DNA from: Mesocentrotus franciscanus
Lineage: Eukaryota; Echinodermata; Echinoidea; Camarodonta; Strongylocentrotidae
DNA length: 64,000 nucleotides
NCBI GenBank assembly: GCA_037976565.1
Contig: CP137672.1
Location: 37,047,829-37,111,828 of the forward strand
Direction of reading: 5' to 3'
The notes below the pieces were generated by a model that saw only the letters and a list, made by a program, of their open reading frames with translations, made no database searches and was not told the DNA's origin. Shown here in pieces: positions 36,510-49,156 of this stretch. How positions within the stretch are numbered: the first letter of the stretch is position 1; each line of letters starts with the position of its first letter. Made by a program: the position numbers and the translations under genes.

Positions 36510-39500
36510 CTATTTTCCAGGAGAACCACCACTGGGTACTAATCCATCTAGCTCCCTCTTGTGTCCAGTTTCTGCTAACCATATCTGTTTGAGAGGAAAG
36601 AAAAATATAAAGATAAGAAAGTGAAGATAACATAATTCAGAAATCTATCTAGAGCGACTAAAATCCATAACGATACAGTGTACGGATAGTAAAAATGATG
36701 GATTTGGGAAAAGATGTGGCAAAAGACAATATGGAAAGGGAGAAATAATAACGTCACACTAGGACAAAAGTAAGACTGGCAGGCTATAGAGTAACGAAGT
36801 GTGACGTCATACTGCCAAGTTGTCAAGGTTGCTGGTTCCAAACAATTTTGTGCTAAACAATGGCGTGGTGATCACACCAGCACCAAACACTGAATTCAGC
36901 CTGCTCCAGCCCGTTGCTTGAATGGATTCGCGGTGAACCTCATGTGCAGGCTCTGTTGTTTGGAAACAGTAACCTGGACGACGAGCGGATATTACGTTAG
37001 CACGGTACTCTATGGTGATGAGTTGTGATTTGATAGTGAGATGCAGGGAGTGGAAAGGTAAAGTGTACACATTGTACATGTCTATCCCCCAAATTGAATT
37101 TACAACACAATTACAGAAAGATACAAATAATTACTAAATTTGTAGTGACATTGGAAAGAGGGAGATTGAAGTGTACAAGTGGGGTGGAGAGTACTGGAAT
37201 GAAAGAGAAATGTGGTGACTGTAGAAGAGACTATAGAATCAAGACAAACTGATAGAGAGAAAAAGAAATAGAGAGAGAGAGAGAGAGATTGAAACATGAA
37301 TAGACAGTAACTAGGGAACATTACAAAGTAAAAAATGCAATTTATACCTGGAATTTGTTCTCAACTAAAATTTGGAATTGTTTCTTCTGCTCAACGTCCA
37401 GTCCAGCATCCTTGACCGCTTGTTGCCAGTTGTTGATCTGACCCTCTCTGTCCACCAAGGCACGTTCGTACCGAGATGGAAGCCCACCGAATCTCCTACA
37501 TGATATGACAGATAATTAGAAATCACACTGCTGAATACTAACACAGACATGCATATATGGGACATGTATTGGATGTTGGATTTAACTTAGTTTAAACTTC
37601 AGATATACAAAACCATGCTATATGTAAAAGCAATCACCATCTCTTCATTCATTTGTCCTCAAAGGTTTTCATCACTTATACCTTGGCACATGATAGCTAA
37701 ACAAGCTTTGATGTGAACTTTACGTAACTTTTCTCTACAGGACGAGAAAACGATTACCGGTATCTCTTCAAGATGACCTATCTACTTTATACAGGATAAT
37801 GCAATGGGTAAACCATCAACAGCCTTGTGTACATTATGGAGAAGAATAATATATCTACTCACGGCAGTAATTCCATCCATATCAAATGGAATAACAAACG
37901 TGAAGAACTCTTTTGGTGACATGGACCGGTGGACAGGATGCTCTTCTGTGTGATCAGGACCTATCCAGAAACAAAGAATTACAAATTATGAAATACTGAC
38001 ATCAATATGTTGGTTGGAAGAGAGTTGGGGTGCTTGTATGATCAAGGGTTGGTGACTTTCATTAATTCGCAGTCAAGGGAGATGGGGTAGAGGGTTTCAA
38101 GAATGAAACTTCACGTATAGATAGAGCACTTCATCATCTCAAGGTCTTGGGGGAAACCTGGAATAAATGTTCCACAATTTCTGCATTGTGTACAATGAAC
38201 ATGTGGAATTTAAATTTTAACCACAGATGAATTTGGTACACTGTATTTAGATGTAAATGGCTCAAGGCTCTAAATTCACTGAAGCTCGGACCAGTAAAGA
38301 AGTATTCCCAAGAAACATATATCTCCAAACTGAGCATGATGGGGTGAGGAGAGGGAGGGTCTATTTACTTCACAACTCAAACCTCCCAAATCCTTCAGGA
38401 TGAAGTACATGTAGTGCAACCTTCCTTGAAGACCCAAGCAGCATCAACAATTTTGCTACCACCTTGTGTTGTCATGACAAAGATAATAAGATTCCACTTA
38501 CCAACACAAATAGGACTGTTCCAATGGTTAGGTTTCTCTCCTAGTCCCACTGCAGCCATATGCTGATGTAACATTGCGTAGTGTGTATGGTAGGGAGCTA
38601 GAGTGATGCTATCATTGCCTCCAAGAAGCAAGGGTCTTGACGGAGTCAGCATGTGCAGAGTGCATAACGTTGAACCACTGTTAGGATAAAAAAAAAGATT
38701 GGAATTTTCTCTAACTGGAAATATTGGGTAGATTTCGACTGCGTGGAATAATAAAGCAGCTATATCTAATCACATAGGCATGAAAATGACGATGTAATAT
38801 GATCTGTCCCATTAATAAGTTGAATACAATTTGATTTTGATTTCACACATTTTCAACAGGATCCAGCATAAGCAAATTAGGGGATCAGTAATCAACAGGA
38901 TAAAAAGAGTTTTGAGTTCTGGGCCCTGTTTCTTAAAAATTATCATCAATAACAACTGTCACATTTCTAAAACAAATTTGCTAACAGCCAATGAAATGGA
39001 ACTATTTCAGTAGCTAATAACAATTATGTGATCCACTAATTAAGTTATTTGTTTGACTTGAATGTAAAATAAAACCCACAGTAATCATCTCTTCCAGACC
39101 AGTTTCGTCGCCCGGCTGGCAGAAGGGCGTTAGCGCGCGAGCGACTCGAAAACTACTTTTCAAAGTATTCGCATTTAAAGATTTGTTTTATATTTAAACT
39201 GCTTTCCGTCCCGAAAATTGGTTTAAAACTTAAAAGACTAATAGAAATGTTCTAGTAGAACACGGCCACAAATTTCTTTCGGAAATAAGTCACTTTTATA
39301 AAAGTTTGAGGCGATTTAGTGCTAACGCCCTTCTGCTTAGCGCTTCATTTTTTACCTGAAATTCGAGCTAACGCCCTTCTGCCAGCCAGGCGACGAACTC
39401 ATCATGTCATAATTCAATCCATGCGAGCTTCAATCTAGATACAGAAATAATATAGCATTCAGCATATGGCTTAATCATTTTTAATCTTCATACCTGACAG

Positions 39501-42500
39501 AGAATCTCCCAGCTGCTGCTATGACAGTGACATGCTCACATCCTACAAGATGCACAGCCGTTTCTACTGCACCAACTATGATGGTCGTGTGACGACACTT
39601 CTCTATACTCACAGATCTGAAATAGGGATTGCAGAAAGAATATATTAGTTACAGTACTGAGAAGGAGATTGTAATTAAATGTGTTGAATATGGGGTCTTA
39701 TGGTCCTGCTATCCAGAGGAAATGTAGGTATTTTTCCATAATTGCATTAACAACAGAATGCTCTTCGAAAAAAAAGGAAAAAAATTAGAGGACAAATTCT
39801 ACTTTGACATCTGAGTGACAAGATTTAGCCTGAAACTTTCAAATACACCTTTTATGCAGTTTGAGACAAATTAATACCTTTAAAATATTCAGATTATCAT
39901 AGAATTGCTGTATGGTAAATTCATTACTACTGATTGTTATCGTTACATAAAAGAGAAAAATGGAGAGAAAACATTTACCTGACTGGAGATAACAGATAGA
40001 TGAATGCATAGTGACAGCGATGAATTTTGATCCGAGAGTCTACAAGAATCTGAGAGCTCTGCACGAGAGGAAATGGAAAAATAACACTGTCATGTTATCA
40101 TTCACTTTAAAGATAAAGACCAGTTCTGGTCATGCGATTGCATTGTGAAAGAAACGTTGTGTCTCACCCAGACAGGAAACGAAAATGAGTTAGAGGATCT
40201 CAAAGGTATTATTTCACAAGACTAAAGACCATCATTATTTATTGAGAGCCAGGTGGGTGTTAGCTCAAAAGGAAAATGTAAGTGAGTTAATGATCTATAA
40301 CTCTCAGAAGACAATATACACCATACATAATGAAGAAGAATTAAATTGAATTCATATAAAGCTGTGTTTTCATACAGGGGTTAAGAGCAAATCATTTGTG
40401 GAACTTCTTATGCACCCATTAACGTATGACATTAAAGGTATAGACCAGTTCTGGTCATGCGATTGCATTGTGAAAGAAATGTTGTGGAATCGATCAGAAA
40501 AGGTTGATCATCTAGCATATAAGTATTGGTGTGTACTGGAAGGTTCTGGAATCATCAAAATGAAAAGAAATTTGGCCCTGTCTCGGTAAAGTTACAAGCA
40601 ATGTACACAGAAAGATGTATATGGGACTACGCGACCACGTGCGTGATATCTATTTGGTCCCAATAGATATAATAATTTACCAAATATATCAATTAGTAGG
40701 TGGTTTCCCGGCAAAATTTGTATCATCACGTATTAGTCAAAACATATTCTTTCACATGATTGGTAATGATAGCTTCCATTTCATTTTTTTTGAGAGAGGG
40801 GCGTTTCCAAAACTGGTCTTTACCTTTAATGATCTTTGATATCAAGTGGTAAACTCAGACAAAGATTTGGTATTCATATTTCAATCTAGAGTTCAACAAT
40901 AGAGAGTCTAATGACAACCCAAGTACATGTAAGTAGAGAAAATCTATCTTAATTAGATACAAACTTTCCCTGTGTCTTACAAAACCCATTAAACATTCTT
41001 TACAGTATTCCCTGTCAAGTTTATTACATTTTTTTCCTTGGTTTCAGCGAGTAATAAAAATAATAAGATATAGGTCTTACCTTTGCTAATGTCTGCTTGG
41101 AGATTTGTGAAAGAATGACCAACTGGGAACTGAATAACAGAAAACATGCAATAATTAAAAAAGGGGCACAATTCATGAATAACATTGTTCTGTCATGTTT
41201 CAGGGTAATCAAGTGTATTTGGAAAGACATTTTAATTGCTCTTCAAACTTTCCACATGGTCTTATTTTTCCACATTTTTCCATATTTATCAAATTGATGT
41301 GATGTTTCTTCATAAAAATGCAAGTTAATACCCCCAAAAAATTTGTTAATACTTAAGGTATTATTTTCAATGAAAGATTTTAACTGCAGGATTAATCTGC
41401 TGATGATTAGTTTTCTTCTTCAAGATACGAACACCATAAGTTCCAACACATTTAACTTCTACCACAGAATCATACCTTTTTGGTGCTTTGTTGCAGTTGG
41501 TTGCCACTCTACCCCTCTTGGCACCATCTTCACCTGTTGTGTGTGTGGGGAGGGGGGAGGGGGGGGGGAAGGGTGAACATAAGAGAACTTAATTTGTAGT
41601 TTATAATCTGACAGCACATCATTCTGTGACTTCCTTCATACAGAAATACAGAATAAATAATTTAACAAAAAAGAAAAAAGAAAAAAAAGAGAAGGAATGT
41701 GGCAAAGAATTTGTCCATATCAAGATAATCACGAACTTGTACCAGCAATCTGTCCCAAAGACATTATGCTTCTGATTGCATAAAATCAAGAGCAGATCTT
41801 AATACTAAAGTTTGCAAAACTCATTTTCAAACTCTGTCTCATCAATCACTACTACTATTATACCCCCCCCAACCCCCCAGCTTTACTTACCTGATGACCA
41901 CTGCAGACGATGTCCACTTGCTATGCAGCCTGTGACACCAAAGGGGCTGTTACTAAGACTACTCCTCAACCAAGACTCAAAGTTCTTGAAAGAAAAGGCT
42001 TGGGTGATCTGGAACAAATTTCAAAATGACAAGCTTGAAATGTAAATTCATAAGCAGACTGATAAATAGGCAATATTTAACTAACATGTAAATTGCACTC
42101 TTGGATGCTTGCCCCCCCCCCTCGATGATGCATTGTGTTATAATAGCATTGGAAATATAAAATATATATGTAAGGTATAATTTATAAGACACAACACAAA
42201 TACATTTGCTTCCTTGCTCCATGTAGATCCCATTTTAGTGATGAGTGAAAAAAAAAAATCGATTAACTTGTTGGCAAACAAACAAATTCAGTCATAAGAT
42301 ATACAAAATATTATGTTTTCAACAAGGAAAGAGAGATCTCACCTTAGAATATCCACTCTTGGCCTGTATTTGTTGGTGCAATGCAATCTGATGGACAAGC
42401 TGTACACTCCTGTAAAGCACCAATCATAACATGAGAAAAGATTCAATCTATGGATTTTCTATGTTCATTCCGGGAGAAAACCAGCTGTACTCTGTGTTCT

Positions 42501-45500
42501 TTTCCTGATCAAACCCGTTTGTGGTTCTGTCAATGTTACTACACTAACTGCATTTTACAACTGTACATAAATTCAGCCTCAAAATAATATTTGCAAAGAT
42601 ATGTTGCCACTTCTTCCTATAACAACCATGATTATTCTGCTGTGTAATGGGGTTCACTGGCAAAAGCGGGACAATCACAGGGCATTCACTGAATCTACAG
42701 CAAACACAAAGAAATATAGCAACAGGTCGCAACAAACGACTTTAAATTGAGTTGCTTTCTTTTTATAATACCAGAATTAAAATTGATCTACATTCAAGAA
42801 CAAAAAAGCAAAAATGAAAAGCGCTACTGACTTGTTTTTGTTCACAGATCCTTCAAAGAGCAGCCCCAGCGCCTCAACGGATTGGACAGAGAGAAGAACA
42901 TCATTAGCTGTACTTGAGTAGGAGTCTGCTTCAGCTAAGAGTCCTAAGATATCACTCAGATGATTCAATACAAACACCTGCTGGTTGCTTTCATCTACAC
43001 TCTGTAATACAAGAATCAAAGACAAGATACAAGGATCTCCATTAACAGACTAGGTGAAGAAAGGAACATAATTTGTTGGTGGTTGGGAAGGGGGTAAGGC
43101 CGAGGACTACACTGTCACAACCATATTAATACCAAGTTTAAATATATGACATTGGAGATGTGAGAAAATAAATTTAAAATATAAATTTGGGGTAAAGAGT
43201 TGTAATAAAATAGTATTCCTTTGGAAAGCTGTTGCAAAAATATGTACTGGAATCTAGAAATAAATTTGGTTCAAAATTTTAAAATTTATGGCAACGAATG
43301 CTCTGAATTGTACAACTTCACAAAACCTATTCATATAGATCAAGAGTGTAGGCATTAGCTGCAGAGCTCTTAATATAAAATTAGCATCAATTCAAAATTC
43401 TTCCATTTTTAGTAAAAGACAACTTGCCTTTGTTGAGGAACCCAGTCCAGGCGATGTTCTACCATCAATGTCTGGGGATGGGGATCGTGCTCGAGATGGC
43501 CATCTGGTAGATTCATCTGTTAAGGACAACTACCAGTTCTGTTTATTATCCTTCAACATTATTTCCCATTTCTATTCTACTGTCTATATCTACAAACAAT
43601 GTAGAGAATTGGGCAAGATCACAGATTTGAAAACACAAGCCGAAAAAGACTAGTCCGCAAGAACAGACTTTAATTGTTCTTTAGGTCAAGCCTGAATCAG
43701 CTCAAGGATAGCTCTGTCAGCAAATACAGTACATGGACCTACTCCATGTTAATAAGATTCTGGGTACTTTACACTTCAGTGATATAAAACTTTCACAGAT
43801 AGTGAACATTGACTGTTTTCATAGCATCAAACTTCTGCTAATTTATCAGCAAGCTTTGTTGCATGTAGATGAGAAACAAGTGAAAGAAGAAATCAAGGAA
43901 AGGGGCCAGGATCTGAAGGTCTAATCTCCTGCATTTCAGGTAGCAACTCTAGCAACTAGCCCATTTCTAGTTCATTATCAGGTATGCTGCTCCACAGGTA
44001 ATGAGGCAAGGTGTTATATCATACAAAAGAATTTACATCATGCAAATGATAGATTGTAAAGGATACTCTTCGCCAGAAACAAGTGATGATCTCAGAGATA
44101 TCTTGTGAAGTTGTTGGAGGAACAGATACAGCAGGAACTGCAGGGTATCAACGCTTTGACCATTTTTCCACACATCTGCATCAGGAAAGAAACAGTTTTC
44201 AAGTAATATTAGGCTATTAAGTGATCATTGATAAGCTGAAGTGTATCAGATATTTCAAAGCAATTTTCTCCATGTTATCTAGGAATAATTATACAGCACC
44301 AATATCATCATCATTACTACCAACATCATCATCACTGTCATTATCATCATTACCACCATCAACATCATGTGAGAAATGACAAGCCTTAGTAAGTAACAAT
44401 ATAGGCATTATATTTTGTTGTGTACAGGAGTATTTTATGTTAAACACAAAATTTACTGGAAATAAAAAATAATCAAAATTCATTGTAAAAAAAATGCATG
44501 AAAGCCGGGAATTTCAATTTCTTATATTTTGTTCCTATAAGTGCCAACACTGCGGATCAATCTCACTAACCTATATTCTTAGCATGGTGAACTGCATCAT
44601 GTCTTAGTTGTAATCTCTCTTCAGGGCTGTACTCACACAGCATATCAAAGCCCTCAAAGTACCTAGGAAAAGAAGAACAAAAGACAGCCAAGAATCCAAT
44701 GTATGAGGCTCTTGTCTTTTTTCCAGCATTTCTTTCAGTTTGATAAGTTGAATGACATGCTAAATGAATAAAGCCTACAATTAGAATAAACCCCTAGCAT
44801 CTCAACATAGCTACATGTAGTTAGCAAAAGAATCCTAATTTTTAATCTAAAACATAATTGTGTCTCAAGGGAATTCAAGGGAAATAAAACTTTCCTATAT
44901 GTTCCCAATAAATATGTAGGATCCCTTTTGTTGCATTTTACAATATTACCCAATTCCGACATCCCTCAATTCTCTCAATAAAGGCATGCCATATTATACC
45001 ATTTGTCAACTTTACAAAATTGGGATGGCTTGCAAGAATAAACAACACAATTGACAAAATTCTAGACTGACTTACATCCATGCCAGATCCTCTAACATGC
45101 CTAGTTTGTTGCAGGCAATGTGCTTCCATGTTGAGTAGGCTAGTCTTGGATAGCCAGCCTTTCCTTTGTTTTTAGCATATAGAGCTATCTTCTTTAGGTA
45201 CTGTGTGTAAGAGACAAAGAGGACAATTAAGACAAGCATGTATTCTGAAAACCTAAATACAACAAAATCATAACAAGATTAGAAAGAAAAAATGGAAAAA
45301 GTATATGTCTTCTACCAAATTATGCTCATTTAATATACAAACTAAATTCCGTACCTTCTAGTTCTATACAACTCATTGATTCAAGAAATGTTACTTAATT
45401 ACCATTTTTGAAGAGCAAATATTCATCAACATTTATACCCTTATAACAAGTCCCAATTTCAAGAGCAGTATCAAACACGAAGTAAGTGATTTGGATAATT

Positions 45501-46117
45501 GCCCTAAATAGGTTTAACTAGACCTTAACATATAATGTTATAAATTGAAATGGCACATACCGGTAATAATTACAATCTGTGTGTGTGTGTATTGGGTTTT
45601 TACAGACGTGTATCAATCAGATATGATTATTTACGTCTGGGGACCGACCTTTAACGTCACCATCCGAAAGACGTGACTCAGTTTCGAACCCGCGTCCTCG
45701 GCTGAATCAGTTTGTAACTTCCACTGTTAGCTGGATTACAGGCGCACGCCACAACGCCTAGTTAATTTAATTATCTATGCACTTTATATACAATAGGCTA
45801 ACATAAATATAAGAAAAATAAACCCTTCAAGAAAAGTTAGGTCTTCAGAGCTTTGTTTTTAGTATCAATACAAGATATATTCCTAATTGTTAAAAGAACA
45901 GAATTTCAAAGAGGAGGTGATGATATAAACTTTTTAAAAGACCAGTCTCTATACGTAAAGAATTTTTAATCTTGACAGGACTGGCCTAAATGAGCATCGA
46001 TCAGCCCATTAAAAGTTGACTTACATGTAGACTGAGCTTAGGGTGAGGTGACACAGGTAGGATGCCGATATTGAAAGTATCAAATTTCAACCACAGATTA
46101 GCAGATACATGTGCCAT
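36510..46117 (-). CDS. TBCCD1: TBCC domain-containing protein 1
   Basis: TBCCD1 is a centrosomal TBCC-fold protein needed for centrosome and Golgi positioning. It lacks the GAP activity of tubulin cofactor C. Sixteen exons read on the minus strand: 46117-46025, 45200-45076, 44662-44571, 44175-44067, 43503-43428, 43001-42832, 42409-42343, 42008-41891, 41533-41476, 41129-41081, 40058-39979, 39616-39494, 38677-38502, 37960-37863, 37495-37348 and 36584-36510. This gives about 551 residues (human 557). Landmarks are the start MAHVSANLWLKFDTF, VDTLQFLLYL in exon 4, FSFKNFESWLRSSL in exon 8, the TBCC beta-helix SRIKIHRC (exon 11), LHMLTPSRPLLLGGND (exon 13) and FFTFVIPFDMDG (exon 14), and the end LVPSGGSPGK. 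Exon 5 ends at a GC donor. Every junction keeps phase except exon 14/15, which is one base out. Matches recalled human TBCCD1 along its length. Confidence 0.95.
39102..39399. mobile_element. MITE with ~32-bp inverted ends
   Basis: Left end GTTTCGTCGCCCGGCTGGCA and the complementary right end ...CCAGGCGACGAAC extend over about 32 bp and include AGAAGGGCGTTAGC. An extra internal copy of GCTAACGCCCTTCTG lies near 39,333. It is in TBCCD1 intron 12. Confidence 0.75.
40107..40161. mobile_element. TTAA MITE family A, truncated end
   Basis: TTAAAGATAAAGACCAG and the next 38 bases match the start of the family A element 270 bp downstream. The match stops after GAAACGTTGTG. It is a terminal fragment only, in TBCCD1 intron 10. 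Confidence 0.7.
40432..40829. mobile_element. TTAA-flanked MITE, family A, copy 2
   Basis: TTAA lies at 40432-40435 and 40826-40829 with ends AGGTATAGACCAG and CTGGTCTTTACCT. The full length matches 17,570-17,988 in reverse. The short open frames within it are shared by chance with that copy. It lies in TBCCD1 intron 10. Confidence 0.8.
45585..45770 (-). mobile_element. 7SL/Alu-like Pol III repeat fragment
   Basis: Read on the minus strand, about 45,765-45,733 contains GTGGCGTGCGCCTGTAATCC followed by AGCTA, closely matching the 5' Alu domain of 7SL RNA. About 62 bases on lies GGTTCGAAAC, a B-box-like Pol III signal. The element continues toward CACGTC near 45,670 and an AC/GT simple repeat at about 45,580. 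It may be a 7SL-derived SINE, a 7SL pseudogene or a chance composite. Confidence 0.5.
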
Positions 46118-46315
46118 GATGGTGGTCTATTCCCTTCTCTATGGGGCTCTGTTTTCTGCAAAAGATATTTTGATTTGCAAAATTGTGATTGAAATATGCA
46201 GACACAATTTGAAATTTGAATGTACATTTAGAGTGTTCAAAGATTACTCTATCTTTTTATTTCATATTTAAAAAAATATCAATAACATCAAATAAAACAG
46301 GGGATATGAGAATCA

Positions 46316-46450
46316 GGGGAGCGTTTCATGAAACCGTCATAAGTACAAGTTCACCGACATCTCATTGAAACGTGTGAAAAACTTAATACATGCATTTCAA
46401 TGGGATGTCGGTGAACTTGTACTTATGACGGTTTTGTGAGACGCTGCCCA
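46316..46450. repeat. Hairpin element upstream of TBCCD1
   Basis: Arms of about 53 bp (46317-46371 and 46396-46449) share CCGTCATAAGTACAAGTTCA and its complement. The outer ends GCGTTTCATGAAAC and GTTTTGTGAGACGC resemble other GGGC..TTTCA(C)AAA palindromic elements in the window. Confidence 0.8.
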
Positions 46451-46689
46451 GAAATTAACTTCAGAACGTAGTAGGTACAGGTAGTATATGGTAAGAGCAT
46501 GGTCCATGGTTAGAGTAACACTTGATTTTCTCTTCTTGTTTACATTCTTATTTTCTTGTACTTTTAGTTAATAGTTTTCAATCTTTTCATTTGTGACAAT
46601 TTCTGCAATTCAGCTTTCAGCCACAACGCCAACAGATTTATTGTACGAATTTACAATATTTTTGGCTATATCTTTAATAGACGGAAAAT

Positions 46690-46804
46690 TTAAGGGTCTT
46701 TTTTCCCTGGTTTTCTTCGTCGAAATTGAACTCCGCTCTGTGTTGAAATTGTTACTGCGGAGTTCAATTTCGACAAAGAAAACCGGGAAAAAAAGACCCT
46801 TTAA
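46690..46804. repeat. Hairpin element with TTAA ends
   Basis: Arms of about 45 bp (46690-46735 and 46757-46804) share GGTTTTCTTCGTCGAAATTG and the complement with few mismatches around a loop of about 20 bases. TTAA sits at both outer ends. It may be a tiny TTAA-targeted MITE. Confidence 0.8.
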
Positions 46805-47329
46805 CGCATCATAAAGTCAATCTGGTAAGTGGAACTGATGTATATTAGCCTAGACCTAATTTTCAAAAATAAATGCATCAGATATGAATCCGCTAAAGTG
46901 AAATTTTAGTCCAAAAGTTTGGCCGGACTTTGGTGGCCAGATCCGTACCACCGAGTTTGCACAGGAGCGCCTATGGTCGGCTTCTGTCTCTAAAGAGAGT
47001 AGCCGACCCTACCCAAATCAGAGGCTAACGAACGAAAGAGACAGAAATTTTCAGTCTATATCTTTAATTGATTTGATTTTGAATTGAATTGAACTAAATT
47101 GTAAAGTAAACCAAGGAAATGGTTCCTGACTTCCCGAGCACTCTTTAAACATCAATATGATGGGCATTATGCAATATATGATGGGCATTATGATGGGCAT
47201 TAGCAGGTAACTCCTCGATCTTCTCTTGACTCCATGCAAATATGCATCAGGTGCAGGTGTCCCTCTACTGCTAGCTGCTCTAGAGGTCTAGCCATGGATT
47301 TTAGTACTCTATCATGCTCTGGCCAATAC

Positions 47330-47395
47330 CTGATGAGATCCTCCGGGGCGCGACTTTGCGTTTTACACCCTGGCCTGGACCTTTTCCCAATAAAT
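47330..47395 (-). repeat. GC-rich element end, copy 1
   Basis: GCGCGACTTTGCGTTTTACA followed by CCCTGGCCTGGACCTTTTCCC is the reverse complement of sequence at 48,795-48,845. The two may be terminal inverted repeats of one 1.5-kb element or two separate copies. Confidence 0.6.
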
Positions 47396-47939
47396 TTCAA
47401 GGAACCGACTGGGAAAAGTCTATCCATGACAAGATATTGCGCGCGCACGTAGCTCTTCTGCAATGCTCAACGTCGTCCTATATGTCCAGTGTCGCGGTAC
47501 GCGGTACATGTACTTTTGTATCGAGACGTACGAGTGAGAGAAAAACAACGAATAACAACAGAAGGAAATAGAGAAAACAATAAATAATTAAAGAACAGAG
47601 AGGAAACAAAGAATGTCATAAGCAGAGAGAAAACAAAAACTAACTTGAAAGAAAGAGAGAAATTAGAGAAGGAATTAATCAAAGTAAGGAAAGAGAGAAA
47701 CCAAATAATATTATGGTTTTTGTGGTTTAATTCCGCCTTCTTCAGGGTTTCAATTTTTGACGTGTAGCCTACTTTCAAACCATTTGCTGATTCGGACCCC
47801 CTAACACACGTGTACACATATCGACACATACACAGACTACACTCGACATAATATGTGTAATGGTAATGTAATACATAAACTGTGATTTAAATATTGCACT
47901 CGTACCATTTTCTATTATTGTGGGATCACGTCTTTCATT

Positions 47940-48432
47940 TTTAAATTCATGTCATTTGTTTCTAAGACCTAATTTCTCTAATTCTCTTGACCCCTCTCCC
48001 TTCATATTTGTTTTCTAAGACCTCCCCCTCATCTCTCTTCATATTTGTTTTCTAAGACCCATTTCTCCCCGCCCCCATCTCTATTCATATTTGTTTTCTA
48101 AGACCTCTCTCTCTCGTATGTATTTCTCAGACCCCTCTTTCTTTCTCTCTCATTAACCCCCTCTTCATATTTGTTTCTAAGGCCTCTCTCTCTCTCTTCA
48201 TATTTGTTTCTAAGACCCCCCTCTCTTTCTCATTTCTTGATATTTGTTTCTAAGACCTCTCTCTCTCTAGCTCTCAATTCATGATATTTGTTTCTAAGAC
48301 CCCTCTCTTTCTCACTTCTTGAATTCATATTTGTTTCTAAGACCTCTGTCTCTCTCTCCCTTTCTCTCTTTCTCATTTTAAATTCATGATATTTGTTTAT
48401 AAGACCTCTCTTTCTCTCTTTTTCCATTCATC
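47940..48432 (+). repeat. CT-rich minisatellite (TTTGTTTCTAAGACC unit)
   Basis: About eleven copies of TTCATATTTGTTTCTAAGAC are separated by variable CTCT tracts, giving a period of about 33-58 bp. Open frames on the minus strand rich in Arg and Glu are products of this repeat. Confidence 0.85.
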
Positions 48433-48794
48433 ACTTTGTCTAGTCATGGTCTAGTGTAATGTACAGACACATAACATATAAAGGAAATTATACACCAGTT
48501 TTACATGAATTCATTTGCACTTTATTTACTGCTTTACATTCATATACTTTTTTTTTCGTGAAGGTAATCTAATCCTTCAATGTCAGAGAAGTAATACAAA
48601 AGATACAGGAGTATGTGTATGCATAACTTGAAATCCTATATCTTCTCCCTTAATCTTCAGTATTGCAGCTGCGTGCGGTGTGTATAAATGCTGCATCGAC
48701 GTACGTCTGTGCATGTACGATTCGATTTGGAACTGGCGCGCCCGATCGAGGAGCGTAGACTAGACTCATTCAAGCAGTTTCATTGCTATTTACC

Positions 48795-48870
48795 GGGAAA
48801 ATGTCCAGGCCAGGGTGTAAAACGCAAAGTCGCCTCCGGGGCGCGGGCCGGGCGCAGGCAGGGCGCGGTC
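48795..48870 (+). repeat. GC-rich element end, copy 2
   Basis: GTCCAGGCCAGGGTGTAAAA followed by CGCAAAGTCGC mirrors 47,330-47,395 on the opposite strand. A GGGCGCGGxCGGGCGCAGG block follows. No gene. Confidence 0.6.
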
Positions 48871-49123
48871 GCGCCCCCAGCTGCATCAACACATCATACA
48901 GAAACATGCATGACATGACACTCTACTCTCACAACAACGTGCCAGTATACCAATCATCGTCAAACATAAAATGATATCTCAATGAAAATATGAACAAAAT
49001 CTCAAGATTTAAATATTAAACAAAACATAAACATATTACCAGTTCAAATTCTTGATTAGACGGTTACGCGTACGATACGAGGGAAGATGTTATTTCCAAC
49101 CGATTGTGTAGATTTTTGTTGCT

Positions 49124-49156
49124 ATGGTGTCTTCAAAACCAGTACAGACGAATTAA
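49124..49156 (+). CDS. Upstream ORF in the leader of the unknown gene
   Basis: A short ATG frame (MVSSKPVQTN, 10 codons plus TAA) lies just upstream of a strong donor GCAAAC|GTAAGT at 49246/49247. That donor is the natural splice partner of the acceptor at 50,836. If this is the 5' leader, the ATG could dampen translation of the main frame. No transcript evidence. Confidence 0.4.
   Translation: MVSSKPVQTN

Larger units (their letters stand above)
46118..49100. other. Divergent spacer between TBCCD1 and the unknown gene
   Basis: No gene was recognised. It holds two hairpin elements, two related GC-rich inverted ends and a CT/TTTGTTTCTAAGACC minisatellite. The promoters of both flanking genes should lie near its ends, but no defined motif was assigned. 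Confidence 0.55.

Noticed and set aside
45700..45770. Human Alu contamination
   Set aside because: Similarity is limited to about 35 bases; the flanks run continuously into TBCCD1 intron sequence and the body is not Alu.
48230..48427. Arg/Glu-rich small protein on the minus strand
   Set aside because: It is the reverse reading of the CT minisatellite.
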